From Norana najaformis (Eukaryota; Annelida; Clitellata; Crassiclitellata; Hormogastridae): DNA of 64,000 nucleotides. Each line of letters starts with the position of its first letter. Within the stretch, counting starts at the first letter, position 1. Under the pieces are notes generated by a model, which worked only from the letters and a program-made list of their open reading frames with translations, did not search any database and was not told the origin of the DNA. The position numbers were made by a program, and so were the translations under genes. This document shows, piece after piece, positions 25,926-38,470 of this stretch. Where the stretch lies: the NCBI GenBank assembly GCA_964023275.1, contig OZ029914.1, positions 34,894,424-34,958,423 on the forward strand. Direction: 5' to 3'.

Positions 25926-27480
25926 TATCTGGAAGCGTCTGACCTTATTCCAAAGCTGAAAAGAGGCTTCAGGAAAGGCCATTCCACTTAGACGGTTCTA
26001 TCGGGGCTGATTTCGGACTTCCATGACGCCACAGACTCAGGTCATGTGACGCTGCTCGATCTTCTCAACGTAATCGATGCCATCGACATGGTAAACGATG
26101 ACATGCTGCTAGCACGTTTCAATACATCTGATGGATTTAGATCGAATGGCTTCGATCGTTTCTTGACTGACAGACGATGATGGCAACCATTGAGTCAGAC
26201 TGGATGCCTGTTCTCTTCTGTGTCCCTTACGTCTCGGTCCTTGGACCGCTCCTATACATTCACTACAATCTTTACACAACAGATCTGAATCGTCACAACC
26301 CTCGGATCTTGTGTCCATCAATGAGCCGACGAAGTCCAGCTGTACTCCATCTGTCGTCCTTCCGATTCGCGCTTATCTCTCTTACCGCCTTCAATCTGAT
26401 ATTTTAGGCCCTCACGGTCCCTCTGGTCCCCCGTCTTCTTTGGTCTCCCCAGGGTTCCGTCCTAGCTCCTCTCCTCTATATTTTATATGCCTCTGATCTA
26501 GCTCGGACCCTCCTCCCACTGAGTGTTGCCGTCCTTCAGTATGCAGACGACACCCAGGCTTGTGCCCATGGTCTGGCGGAGGCGCCCCCTGCCCTTGTCC
26601 AGAGGATTCTCGATGCCACCTCTGTCCTTGACCTATGGATGTCCTCCAATCGCCTCCGTTTGAACTGTAATAAGACCCAGTTCATCTGGCTTGGTGGCCG
26701 TTTGAGGCTCGCCAAGATTGATCTCTCCTTCTTACGCCAGACATTTCCGGATATCTCTTTCTCTACTACGGTCCGGGATCTCGGGGTTGTGTTGGATCAG
26801 GAGCTTACCCTGTCTGCTCATGTTAACACCGTCTCTCGCTCTTGTTTTTACCATCTTCGTCAGCTCCGCACCATTCGCCGTACTCTTTCCTTCCACGCTA
26901 TCTCCATTCTGGTCCATGCCCTCATTTGCACTAGGGTTGACTTTAGTAACGCACTCTTTACCGGCCTATCGCTAGCCAACACTGCTAAGCTGCTCAACTC
27001 TGCTGCTCGTCTCATTGGGGCATTCCAAGATATGGCCACATCTCGTCTTATATTCGTGACACTCTTCACTGGCTTCCTGTCCAGCAGCGTGTCCACTTTA
27101 AGATCCTCTCCCTCATGCGCAATTGTGTTGTTGGCTCTGCTCCCCTTTACCTCATTGACTTCTGCACTTTGGTCTCCTCGTTGCGGGCCGTAGCATCCTT
27201 CGCTCGGCCACTCGGGATCTCCTGTTTGTCCCTCGAATGCGCACCGCTACTGCCCAGTCCAGAAGCTTCGCCTACGTTGGTCCCACTTGCTGGAATCGTC
27301 TCCCTCGAGAATTGCGACTTGAGCTCCTTTGTCTCCCCCTCTCAGTGTTCCGCAGGCGCCTGAAGACTGTACTGTTTAACAGTGATTTTACTCCTTCGGG
27401 TCGGAAGCACCTCTGTTGAGTTTATCCTCTAAGAGGCGCTTTATAAATCTCAAATTACAATTACAGTTACAACTCTCTTA
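25926..27480 (+). mobile_element. L2/CR1-like retrotransposon remnants (two joined pieces)
   Basis: From 25926 the plus strand gives broken reverse transcriptase blocks (KLKRGFRKGHST, LLDLLNVIDAID, LARF). From about 26415 a second, better preserved copy begins with GSVLAPLLYILYASDL and reads through LQYADDTQA (the catalytic box), LRLNCNKTQFIWLG, then VRDLGVVLDQELTL. It ends in the usual thumb and 3' region, with a frame change near 27190. The 3' end 'aagaggcgctttataaatct' is followed by an attac-type tail to about 27480. Both are pseudogenic. The insertion interrupts the copy of the duplication that contains gene B. Confidence 0.85.
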
Positions 27481-28365
27481 TGTTAGTGCTCAACACACAT
27501 ACATACATACAAACATGCATATATACATGCATACGTACATAAACGATTACATAGATTACACCAGCAAATATAATCAGAGTTTTACGCGAATTTATATAAA
27601 CGAATTTGCGCGATATTCTGGCTCTTCGTGGGATTAGTTATGACTCAAACTTCCCAGCCCCGTCATTGATTAGCTTACGTTGTCACGTAGATTGAAGCTA
27701 GTCTCGTCTGATCATACAAGAGGCTGTTCCTGTTTGTCAAACACTGGCGTCAGAGTTTATATATATTATCTACTTTCATTCTATAAAAGCCTTATATAAT
27801 AATAATAATAATAATAAATAGTAAGCTTATATATATATATATATCAGACATATCATCTGCTATGCACTAGGTGGCCCTGCGATTGCCCTACGCCGCTGTT
27901 TGTCTAGCACAGGTCACCCGTTTAGCATAAGGTCACCTGAGTTTTCTCGTCGACTACAAAACGATTATTCATGCGTGTCGATGCAAAGCCGTGCGAGTTT
28001 GAGCTCCACCAAATTCCAAATGAACGTCGTGAATGCATGCAGACAGAACAACAGCACAGAGAGCTATCTAGTGCTTAGCCCCATTTGTAATTGTAATCGA
28101 ACTTCTGTTATTATAGCGCAACATCAACAGGTCCTCAGAGACCATAACGCTGGAGCCCTGTTTCACCGCCAATGGTGCATTAGCAGCTTCGGATATGATC
28201 ATCATTCATAAAGGACATTCATCGCTAAGGTTGACTCTTGAGTAGCTGGGCGATCGAGTGGCCTTTTTAAGTTCCCTATCAAGGTGATTTTATATATTTA
28301 CGCAGAAATCCTTATCAGCTTGAGGCAAGCGATTTAATTTCATTCTGGATGAAATTTCCAGTTAT
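27481..28365. other. Geneless stretch, left copy of a duplicated segment
   Basis: No gene. About 27630-28365 matches about 36955-37960 beyond gene C. It includes a short AT/AAT microsatellite near 27795-27845. Confidence 0.5.
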
Positions 28366-28369
28366 TTGA

Positions 28370-28660
28370 TGCCATGTCATGTCATGTCATGTCAATTCGT
28401 CATCGTCGCGTCGCGACGGTTGACTACATGATAGGATCGTCTTCGACCAAAGCCATCTATTGCGCGCAGCATCCAACAACCTGGTTCCCGACAAGCCAGT
28501 CCATGCCGAGATGTTGTCAATCCAACTTATCTTTGGCCTTCCGCGGCCTCGGTTCCCCTCAACAAGACCGATCATAACACTACTCTCGATGGTGTCCTGA
28601 GGATGTCTTATCACGTGCCCGAAATAACGCAACTTGCGGGCCTTAATGTGATGCAGTCAT
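28370..28660 (-). mobile_element. RTE-like retroelement 3' end with TGACA tail
   Basis: Minus-strand frame includes YFGHVIRHP, NRGRGRPKISWIDNI and RNRWLWSK, the conserved extreme C-terminus of RTE-like polyproteins. Its 3' end runs into tandem catgt/tgaca units at about 28372-28395. Only this terminal piece is present. It is absent from the matching place near 38000 in the right-hand duplicate, so it inserted after the duplication. Confidence 0.75.
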
Positions 28661-29935
28661 AAGCAAATCGGAATCAGAGCCTCAGAGGTTCTTTTCCCAG
28701 GAGCAAATCTAAGAAAATTAAAGTAAGGCAAATGATATTGAGTTTTCCTGGGAGAAGATATAATCAGAGATGCTTGATGAAAATCGGATTATACAATCCA
28801 AACGTACTTCTAGATGATACATCAGATGATTGTGAAGCCCTTTTAAACAATCTTGAGATTTTGTAGTGCAAGTCATGTTGATGTATTGTGCACCGCAAAG
28901 GGCGAACGCAAGAATAACCAATAGGACTGAACTACCCTCGGGAGGTTTTGCCGGGGTAAAACCGACGCCCGAATGGGGCGAACGTGCCGTACCATCCACC
29001 CCGCCAAACCCAACCGTGTTGCAAATGGAATGTAAAAAAAGCCCTGTATAATAACTTATTGAACTCATTTCAACGTTAAAATGAATTGGCGGAGAATTGC
29101 AATTGTAAAGAATTTTATGATAAAAGACACAGAAGCGACCCAAATATTTACTGCCTCACGATTCTAATACAGATTCCATGGAATAAGTTACTCACGATTT
29201 AAAAGACTTAGGGATATATCTATGGGATGTCTTTATATTAAAGAACAAGATTAATCTTAGTTTGACTTAACATCAACATGTCCACCCACTACCGCTTGGA
29301 AGAAACAGCTATAGGGCCTACATTGATTTGCAAACAAACAGAGGTTCTTCAGGATAAGTTTATCTCAGGTTTCTTGTACAGCGGCCGTCGCCCAGGAAGG
29401 CAGTCATCATAAGGACCTGCAATTTTTTAAAGGAGCGGTGGATTCATTGTCAAGTTGCAACAACTAATTCTGTTAAAGGTTGCTATTACAGCGTTAAAGT
29501 GATTGCAAGGTCTTTTCCATTGCCACCATCCAGTGCTATAGATGTTTACGCAGGATATAATAAAGACAAGCACACGCATAGGTATCTTTTTCTTCAACCT
29601 GCTGCTCCAAAGAGGCATCAAAAATCGGATAGCAGAGATTATTAATCTAGAACCAGGATGAAGAAGAGGCACGGATCTCTTCGAGACTAACTTCAACAAG
29701 AAGAATAGATCGAGGATCGTAACCAATTTCATGAAGACCTGCTTTTCTAACTGCTGCAGTTAAACACTTTCATAACGACTTTATGTCAGCGGAACAAAGA
29801 AATCCGACAGCGTGTAACACGTTGTGGAACATTCAATGAATAATGTATAGCTTTATTTTATTATAAGGGATTCTGCGTCCATTTATTCACGCAAAGTATT
29901 CAGCGGATTTAAGAACCTATCTCTTATGACTCAAA
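28661..29935. other. Geneless stretch between genes B and C
   Basis: No exon was recognised. About 28700-29385 matches about 38060-39110. From about 29600 the sequence matches that 3' of gene B (from about 19500). The duplication junction therefore lies close to 29385-29600. Confidence 0.5.
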
Positions 29936-29940
29936 CCAAT

Positions 29941-32900
29941 TCATGAAAAGTACTCGGCGGATTTAATTCTGTTTCTCGGAGAACAGATTTCTAGAAATTC
30001 GAGATGAGCGCTTCCACGCTCAACGGTGAGTATCGCATCACGACTCAGGTACTTGAGGTCGTCGTTATGGAAATGACGAGCCATTAAGATGTTGATGGCT
30101 GACTGATCAAAACGATGGCATCCAGCCCAGACATCTTTACCCTTGAAGTTGCAAGCCAACTGGCGACCAGCTGCCATGCATTCCACCCTCAGTGCACATA
30201 GAACCCACCAGATCACGATCCTCCTATAGACTTCTTCTGTTCGATAGAAAAAGATGCTGTTGGCATCGCGCTGTTCCGTCATGCTGGCTGCTGAAGCTGA
30301 GATGGGAAGGAAGCGATACATTCCCGGATGCGTGGCAGCAAAGTTCGAGTGATGGGAACGAGCGAAAGCGAGAATTCCGTTGTTCTCGTAGATTTGATCC
30401 AGGACAGAAGTGATATTGTCTCTGTTGAATCGAACCGACGAGTCGATCCAAAAGACACCTGGAAATTCCGTCAACATTTCCTGCAGCAAAAATACCAGCG
30501 TCAACTACACGCTTCTAAGTAAATGTAGCGTAATATAAAGCTACGGTATTGTTAATGATTGTAATAGATATGTGTACGTACAGACTTGTAATTTGTGTTA
30601 TAAGTACACATTATATAGCGCGTCTTCAAGAAATTCCTCGAAGATTTCCCGACCTGACAACACAAGGCCAGGATCAATTAGTTCTGGCGAACAGAAGCAG
30701 AGAAAGGACAAGAAGCTCACATCGCAGGTTGCACGGAGGCCTTTTTCTGAAAGCATATGTATATGACGCACAGTTTTGTAATTTCAGTCAACTGCTTACA
30801 TGTAAATTACGGCGCCTTTGAAAACATTACAAGAATATCCAGATATTGCATACATACTTACATACATGTATGCATGTAATATCTGGTGGTCTATCGGTAA
30901 CGCGTTTTGCCAATGATCATGCAGTTGCAAGTTCGACTCTGTATAACGACCCTGGGCAAGTTGCCTGCCCACCTCTGTCACTAAGCAGAATAATTTGGCT
31001 ACAGCGTAAGTTGACAAGTAAACGATAAGTCCTGCGGTGCACTGGCCCCGTTTCCAGAATCTTGAGATTCGTCCATTGCCGGCTTAAGGGCCTAAAGATT
31101 AAAAAATGAGCACCTCCCCAACTTCTTACTTGTGAGATATGTGATACTTTACTTACTTACATGCATGCATAAATCTGCGGGACTGGTATGGAATAAAGAA
31201 CAGGTGACAGGATTTTAGACGTAAATTGAAAAATGTCCAAAATTAGCTAAACCGGTACTATGTGCACCTGAAACTAAGTCGGAACCGAAAGCCACGAGTC
31301 ATTAGACGACTTTTCAATTTGACTTACATGTACGACAATCGGTTTGAAGGAGTAGAGCTTTAAATCTCGGACATGTGAAGGATACCGACTATAGTTGAAA
31401 ACCCGGTATATCACGTTACAGATATTTTGTATCTTAAACACAAAACAGTCAAGTCTTTTAATTTTCTAAAAAAGACGTTAAAAGTGTTATATCTGTTAAA
31501 AAAGTGTTATTGTTTAGTAGCACTTTCAGCTAAAATGGCATTTATTTCAATGACACAAACGACTTTTGTATTTCTAAAATTCGTCTTTTCTCTAACACAA
31601 AAAAACTTATTTGAACAGGAGTGCCATATTTGTCTGTACTCAATTCTTGTATTTAAATAGCATTGTTCTTGTTACTTGACGTTGTTTCAGTTAATGGGCT
31701 GCAAATCCCAGGTAGACTTATTTCTGAGGTCTATGCGTTATTGGCCTGCTCATGATGCCTCTAAACCTTAATGATCTGTTCTGATACCCCTACATTAATG
31801 GCCTATTCCAAAGGCTTTCATATCTTAATGACCTGCTTCTGATCCTGCGCTTTAATCGCACATTCCTGAGGTCTTTAGACATTAATGATGTTTGAGTTGT
31901 TATATCTTGATGACGAATTCCTGAATCCTTTATACATCAAGGACCTTTAGGCGATTCATGCTCTTTAGTTGCCTGTTGTCGACGGCATTACCTTAATAAT
32001 TTGATCCTGAGGTCTGTTTTCGTTGAGATCGTAGAAGTAGATGGACTGGTTGGGAAAATGGCGCTGGACGTTGCCTATGGCGTCCATTGCGATGTGAAAG
32101 TAGTAGCCGCCATTTGCGGCTGTCACAAAGACGAACTGGTCGATTGCGCGTCGATCAAGCGGAACGAAGTTCGTCAGCGGAATTCCAAAAGAGGCCAGAT
32201 CGGCGGGCGAGAAGTTGAAAGAATCCCCGCGGTTCGTCGTTTCGTTATCCCCGAGGAGTGAATAAGAAGAGTAGCGCGAATCGGACCAGTTGATGTTTTC
32301 GTTAAACCGAGGCATGGCTCTGCTCTTGTGCTGCGCGACAACGAAGAAAACAACGCTTCAGTTCAATTTGTTCAATTGATAGTTATAATGATGTAAAACT
32401 CCCATGTTCCATAAAGGAACATAGGGGAAGCATTCATTTCCCGCTCTTCTGCTCGAATCCCAAGATCCCGGGATTAGTGCATCGCAGGATTTGCTTTTTA
32501 CTTCCCTGCTTGCGCCAGTAGTAAATTATACTCTATTATGACAGAGATAAAATGTACGCGAACAACCTGTCCAAAGTAGTTGCACGGAGTTCCTATAGTT
32601 ATCGTGTTACATGTCGTGTTACTCCAGATTTCGTCATTCTGTACTGTAATGGTAAGAAGTGGAGGTGAAAGTAAAAGAGACTGTGTAAAAAGGGAATGAT
32701 CAACTGTATCGAAAGCAGCGAACAGATGAAGAAGAACAAGTGATATACGTAACTTCCCCTCTGCCCATAGAACATATGATGTTATTATGTACAGTAAGCA
32801 GGGCAGTTTTACTTGAGTAAAATTTACGATTGTATTGGAGAAAGACGACATTACATCACTTGCTAATAGACAAAAAACTTGCTTAATCAAGTGCTAACAC

Positions 32901-35900
32901 GAAACATTGCAGTTATGTTCAAGGCATAAAAAGATTCGGGAATTCATTATTAACAATGTGATAACTAATGTGTACACTAAATGTCTGGGTTTGTATGTAG
33001 ACGAATATTTAATTTGGAAAGAGCATGCATCTACTAAAAGTACAAAAATATTGGAGTCTATCACGTATTACTAACGTTTTACCTTGCCAAGTGCGCCTTA
33101 CTTTATTTATAATTAATATACCTTTGATTATCTTTACTTTTCATACTGGAATATTGTATGAGCATCAGATTATCGGGATACATCCAGGCTAAAGAGATTA
33201 ATTATATTCCTCAAAACGAGAAGTCATTCAAGGGTTAATACCACGTATAAAACTGAACAACACTTCGTTGATCTGGAAATTCTGAAAGTTAGTCGTATTA
33301 ACAAGTTACACATTTGGTAATTTATGTAAAATTCTGCGCGACTTCAACTTCTTTTATCTTTCAGTGGTAATTATTTTACGAGCTCTCACTTGAGGCGCAT
33401 TGAAAACAGCTCGCTGAGATTAACATGTGTGGTCATTCAGATGAAATGCTTAAGGAACCGACATGGGAGGTCTTCCAAATGAAATGCTTAGGGGACCAAC
33501 CTGCTTCCGCTCCTGCACCATCTCTTGACCACCCTCACCAACCGTTTTCATCGTAGCACCATGTTGTCTTTCACAGATTCTGACCTGGTACTGACGCTGA
33601 TCAAAGAACCTAGTTTTTCCGGACTTGATTTCATGAAGCGCCGATAAATAAGCTGGTCTCGCTGACGCGTGATGCTGAGGAATTTTGGAGATTTACATTT
33701 CCATTTACATTACGCCTGGAAGATCAAACATTGCATGTTTGGTCTTTCAAATGAAGTGCATAAGGGACCAATGTTTGTTTTTCCAGATGAAGTGTATAAA
33801 GGACCAGTATGTTTGGTCTTCCAGATGAAGAACTTAAAATATGTCTTGTCCTCCAGGTGAAATATTTTAGGGACCACCAGATATGAGCTTCCAGATGAAT
33901 TGCTTAGGCCTAAGGGTGACAGCCATTCGTCACAGAGACAATAATTTCTGAAGGACTCACTCACCCGCTACGCATGGCCAATAGAGCTAAATCAAGTGGC
34001 GTTGATGCACGACCCACTTTGGCATTCAGGTGTATCGTGTTGTATACGTCTTGAAAATGTATCACCAGTGACCTAGCAATTGCCGACCACTCAGGGCCCC
34101 AGTGGTCGCATTAGACTAATTCTCGCATGTTTTAAACTGCACTGAAATATTAGGCTTCGACAGGGATATTAAAAGAGGAAATATGAGACTCCCTCCTATA
34201 TTTCACAAATTCTCCGTTCCTCTATCCCTTCCGTCGTTCACCCACCATCATATGTTTCAAACCCTTTAATGTGTTACTTCTCTACTAAACTGAACTGAAA
34301 TCCGAGCTTTTCAAGAAATCTTACCACGGTCCATCCAATCCGTCGCCTTTCATTTCTCTCAACCTAAACACAACTCACCGATAACAGCTCCTCTGTCCCC
34401 ATCTCTCTCTGGTCTTCTGCCAACCGGATTTTGTTCTTCACATGTCATCTTTGGATAATCCCTCTGATTTGAAGCAGCGCTCGTGAATGAGCTGATGCTC
34501 TGCGCTTAGCTTTAAGTTCGTGCTTTAGATATTTCCAAGAATACGATTACTATTACGCGACTGAACAGGGACCCTCATGTTCCTTGCGTAGATCCAACCC
34601 ATTGTAGTATTTGAAGTCCAATAACCTAATAACCTTTATGAAGCTGTCTCAAACAGCTAGCTGGCCAAAAAAGAACAGAAGCAGAAACCGGAGAATTTTG
34701 AGATGGATAGCAGTACAGTGAGGCATACTGTTGATAAACTCTTAAAGGCCTACACAAAAGTTGCTTTTGGCAGAGCAGCCATTGTGCATTTCCTTTTGAC
34801 CTCTTACCTGGGTTCAAATCCGAAGGTCCTCATGTGAAAATGATAACAGATGGCATATTGAAATAATTCCTTTGAGGTTTTGATCTGAGTTTACAATTAG
34901 TTGACTTAAATAATTACGCAATAAAGAATATATAATATAGTTAGAGTACTTAATCATGTAAGTTTCTGTAATAAATAGGCACCTTTTGACACCCAAATTG
35001 TGCCACCCTAGGCGACCGCCTACGTTGCCTAATGGGACGCCTGTTCTGACAACAGGTGCTTATTGTTTTTTTGTTCTGACTGTGCAGACGTCAGGCACTC
35101 AGCTAATGTTTAGGTCTTTCCACACGAGGTCCCAAGAAAGTGCACAAGTATGAAGCTTTTGCTTTCGTGGTAACTGAAGCACTTCTGCTCCTTCAACCTA
35201 CTTAGCTACCTGTAGGTGAATTTTTTAAATTATCAAACACTATGAATCGTTTCTTATTACACCAAACAAATTCTGTGCAAAGACTTTTAGTGCTGTCTAC
35301 AAACGTCGGCGGCTCCCTTGTTAGTTCGACAAACGTAGGCCTAATATGTTTATTTTAACGAGTAAATATGGTAGAAAAAAAAGCACAGATCAATAAAGAA
35401 CATAAGCACAGGTAGATGGTATGCAAGTGATAATTAGTTATACAGGCCTATTTACAATTAGTCGTCTGTTGATAATTGCGTGCGTGTGGGATATCTCACT
35501 TTTATTAATAAATCATTACATGCACATCCGATAGCCTATGCAATTGTTGCCAGAGGTTAAGCCAGGTAGAATGTCTGGATAGGCCTACTCCAGTTGTTCA
35601 GATCAATAACTAATTAGGAAATTGATTCTTTGAAATATGTTGCGTAAGGTGTGATTAACTTTAAGCGTATCTGGGTAGGCCTACATATGATCTTGAAAGG
35701 GTACTTATAAATGCTTGAATGGATGAACGTACCCCAGATATAGATAAGGCAATAAAAAGACTTTCTTAGGAACACAGTGAGTAATGTACGATCAATGTAC
35801 CTACGAGAAAAAGAAAGGTATGTAGGAAAAACTATTACTCAGAAAAATGTTGTGACCAATATACCTCAGAAATGCTCAATCGGATTCTTGTTTTACCGCT

Positions 35901-35993
35901 GTAGACAAACCAGAGCAAGAGAATTCCGACAGTGATGAGATACGCTAGGGTCGGTATCCTTGTCCTTTTGAATCTGAAAGTAGCTAAACCCAT
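29941..35993 (-). CDS. DUF1647-like type II membrane protein, gene C (4 exons)
   Basis: Predicted exons are 35993-35865, 32330-31992, 31432-31328 and 30480-29941, all phase 0, giving 370 aa. Exon 1 (MGLATFRFKRTR, then LAYLITVGILLLWFVY) is a signal anchor nearly identical to gene B. Exon 2 keeps NETTN, FVFVTAANGGYYFH (one Tyr more than B) and IYFYDLNE, but both cysteines found at this place in A and B are gone (NENINW, RYSSYS). Exon 3 begins IQNICNVIYRVFNY. Exon 4 has FPGVFWIDSSVRF, an NITS glycosylation site and CHRFDQSAIN, and ends SAEYFS. Intron 1 is about 1.35 kb longer than in B because of two reverse transcriptase fragments. No frame damage is seen, so the gene is probably active. Function is inferred as for gene B. 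Confidence 0.87.
30883..31070 (+). mobile_element. tRNA-derived SINE (family 2)
   Basis: The head has an A-box-like 'ggtggtctatcggtaacgc' and a B-box-like 'agttcgactc', followed by a body with 'ctgggcaagttg.ctg'. A diverged copy in the opposite orientation lies at 49945-50150, which supports a SINE rather than a tRNA gene. It lies in intron 3 of gene C. Confidence 0.65.
32498..32890 (-). mobile_element. Non-LTR reverse transcriptase fragment
   Basis: Minus-strand frame includes LVLLHLFAAFDTVDHSLF, the palm motif A of L2/CR1-type reverse transcriptases. Only a short part of the domain is present. It is inserted in intron 1 of gene C. Confidence 0.65.
32930..33420 (+). mobile_element. Non-LTR reverse transcriptase thumb fragment
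   Basis: Plus-strand frames, with breaks, read CLGLYVDEYLIWKEH, then SYWNIVWAS, then LKRLIIFLKTRSHSRV and FVDLEILKVSRINKLH. This order matches the thumb and C-terminal region of CR1/Crack-like elements. It is a pseudogenic fragment within intron 1 of gene C and absent from gene B. Confidence 0.65.
34200..34565 (+). repeat. Dispersed retroelement-like repeat, (CGATTA)-tail family
   Basis: It has a pyrimidine-rich start, then 'cttctgccaaccggattttg', then 'gcgctcgtgaatgagctg', and ends in an acgattact tail. Relatives lie at about 37430-37720 and 42330-42580, and inverted at about 38220-38470, 41645-41880 and 45940-46370. The consensus end is 'gggcgctgtagaaatctcga' plus tandem attacg. Confidence 0.6.
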
Positions 35994-37429
35994 TTCAAGC
36001 ACGCTGAAAACCTTTATCAGCAGACCATTTGAGAAACTGGGATCACTTTGTGCCGCCCGAAACCGGAAAACGATAAGCTATGTCGTAAGAAAAGACGCAC
36101 GAATTGCTAAGCCACGCATGTAGGTCCGTTTCGTAAGAAGGCACCGATGGGAATGCGCACCGATATGTAAACGCGGCTACAGTAGCGAATGCAAGGGCGT
36201 TCATATTGCACAGAGAAAAAATTTCAAAGGTCGAATTTCGCAGCGAAGGCCTTTGTCAGTGCGAATAGAGTAGATGCCTCGCGCGAAGACAGCGAAGGCG
36301 GACCTTGGCACACTTTGTCGGGTGAATATGTGAAACCTGACTTCGCTGTGGGCGAATACAGTCTAAAGTTTATATACTGTATAGTCACTTGCAGGCACAA
36401 GTACAAAACGTGGCACATTTTATTGTAGCCTAAATAATGTAAATACGAATCTCCAAAATTTCTCAGCGTCACTCAAAAGCCGCGTCGGAGAGACCAGTTT
36501 AATCATCGGCGCTATATCAAATCAAGTTCGCAAGAGCCAGGTGTTTGGTAGGCTTCGTTGTCAGGTCAAAAATTTGGAGGGGTTAAGCCAGGGAGATGAC
36601 ATTGTGCTACTGCAGAAATAGCTGGTGATGGTGGTCATGGAACGGTGCAGGATGGGATAGCTTGAAAGTTCGGTTTTCAGTCTTGAGTGAGAGGCCGCAG
36701 GAGAGAGGGAAGGCATAGGAAAATGTTCAGATTGACTGCTCTTGATTGCCACTGGCCCAGCTGGACACCCTGTTCTTCTTACTCCCTCCCTTCCGATCTA
36801 GAGATACGCACTGGTCCAGTGGATAACGTAGACTGTAGTCACCTCGTTTGTAGAATTAACTGCTTAAATATCCGAGCGCGTCAAACTATATAGCAAAATA
36901 ATAAGAACATATCACTCGCTTGTCATCTAAATGATTGCGCTGAAGCTTGAGTGGAATTAGTGGGAACTCAGACTCCACAGCCCCGCCAATTGATTAGCCT
37001 ACGTTGTCATGTAAACGGAAGCCAGCCTCGTCTGATCATTTCAAGAGGCTCTTCCCATCTGCCAAACAGTGGCGACGGAGTTTCTACCTATCATCTGCGA
37101 TCGCCATATACTAGCGTACACTATATATAGTTTATAAGCCTTCTTAATTACTGTAGGTCTATATAAATGGTATGTCTTATCTGTAGAATATATTAGACTC
37201 ATCTGCTATTGCCCTACGCCGCAGGTTTATCGTAGCAACTTGGTGTCACCTCGGTTTTCCCATCGAATAATGGGATTTGGGGCAGCTGGTCGACTAGAAG
37301 CGATTATTCATGCGTGCCGATCCAAAGCCGTGAGTTTGAACTCCATCCCCTCCGAATGAACATCGTGCGTGCATACAGACAGATTAACATTGAAGAGATC
37401 TGTCTTTTGTAACCTGTTGTGATCCGCTG

Positions 37430-37479
37430 CTTTCCCATTGCTCGCAGCTTTAACACAACCCACCCTAACAGCTCCTCCC

Positions 37480-37567
<88 letters not shown>

Positions 37568-37720
37568 GCTTCTGGCAACCGGACTTGGTCCTTGACATGG
37601 CATCTGTCTTTCGACAACCCCACTGATTTGACGAAGCGCTCGTGAGTAGGCTGGTGCGTGCACTTAACTTTTAAGTAGCGCCTAAGAAATTTCGAGTTTA
37701 CGATTACGATTGCAGCGCCA
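37430..37720 (+). repeat. Dispersed repeat copy carrying the (CT)n tract
   Basis: Same family as 34200-34565, with 'ggcttctggcaaccggactt' and 'gcgctcgtgagtaggctg', ending in acgattacgatt. Here the pyrimidine stretch has expanded into the (CT)n tract. Confidence 0.6.
37480..37565. repeat. (CT)n microsatellite
   Basis: About 42 uninterrupted ct units. Open frames of Ser-Leu or Glu-Arg repeats are artefacts. Confidence 0.97.
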
Positions 37721-38219
37721 TTCGTAATCGTAGTCTATAAGTCATTATATAGCGCAAAAGCATCAGATCGCCAGAGGCCTTAACAGTGGCGCCCTGCGTC
37801 ACAGCCAGTTTAGGATAAAAACCAAGCAGGAAGGACATTCATCGCTAAGGTTTAGCACTTGAGCAGCTGGGAGATCGAGTGGCCTCTGAAAGATTCCCAT
37901 CAGTGTGATGTGATGTATTTACGGAGAAATTCTTATCAGTTTGAGGCTATCGATTTAGTTTCTTTCTGGAAAAAAGTCCGCGTTATTTGGAAGGATTTTG
38001 ATGCAGTTATAAGCAATCGAAACAAGAGTTTCGTTATCACAGAAGCAAATCTAAGAAAATTAAAGTAAAGCAAATGATATTGAGTTTTCAGGGGAGAAAA
38101 TATGATCCGAGATACTTGACGAAAATCGGACACACAATCCAAATCTACATCTAGATTGATATATCAGATGATTGTGAAGCATTTTTCACAATCTTGAGCG
38201 TTTTAATGCGAGTCATTTT

Positions 38220-38470
38220 GATGTATTCTTCACTGTAAATCGTAATCCCGAGATTTCTACAGCGCCCAACGAAAGCCACGTCACGGGGACCAGAGACCAG
38301 CTTATTCACAGGCTCTCAGTCAAAACAAAATCGATAGGCAAAAGTGTTCAGTTCCAGGTCAAGATCCGTGGCAGATACGGTGAGTGATGTTTGGGATTGA
38401 AGCAGAGAGAGGGATAAGAGGAAAAGTGGGAGTCAGGATAGGAATGTAAAATGCGAACTTGAGGATAACC
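38220..38470 (-). repeat. Dispersed repeat copy, inverted
   Basis: It opens with 'gtaaatcgtaatcccgagat' and 'tctacagcgcccaacgaaag', the reverse complement of the family 3' end. It is closely similar to 41645-41880. Confidence 0.65.
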
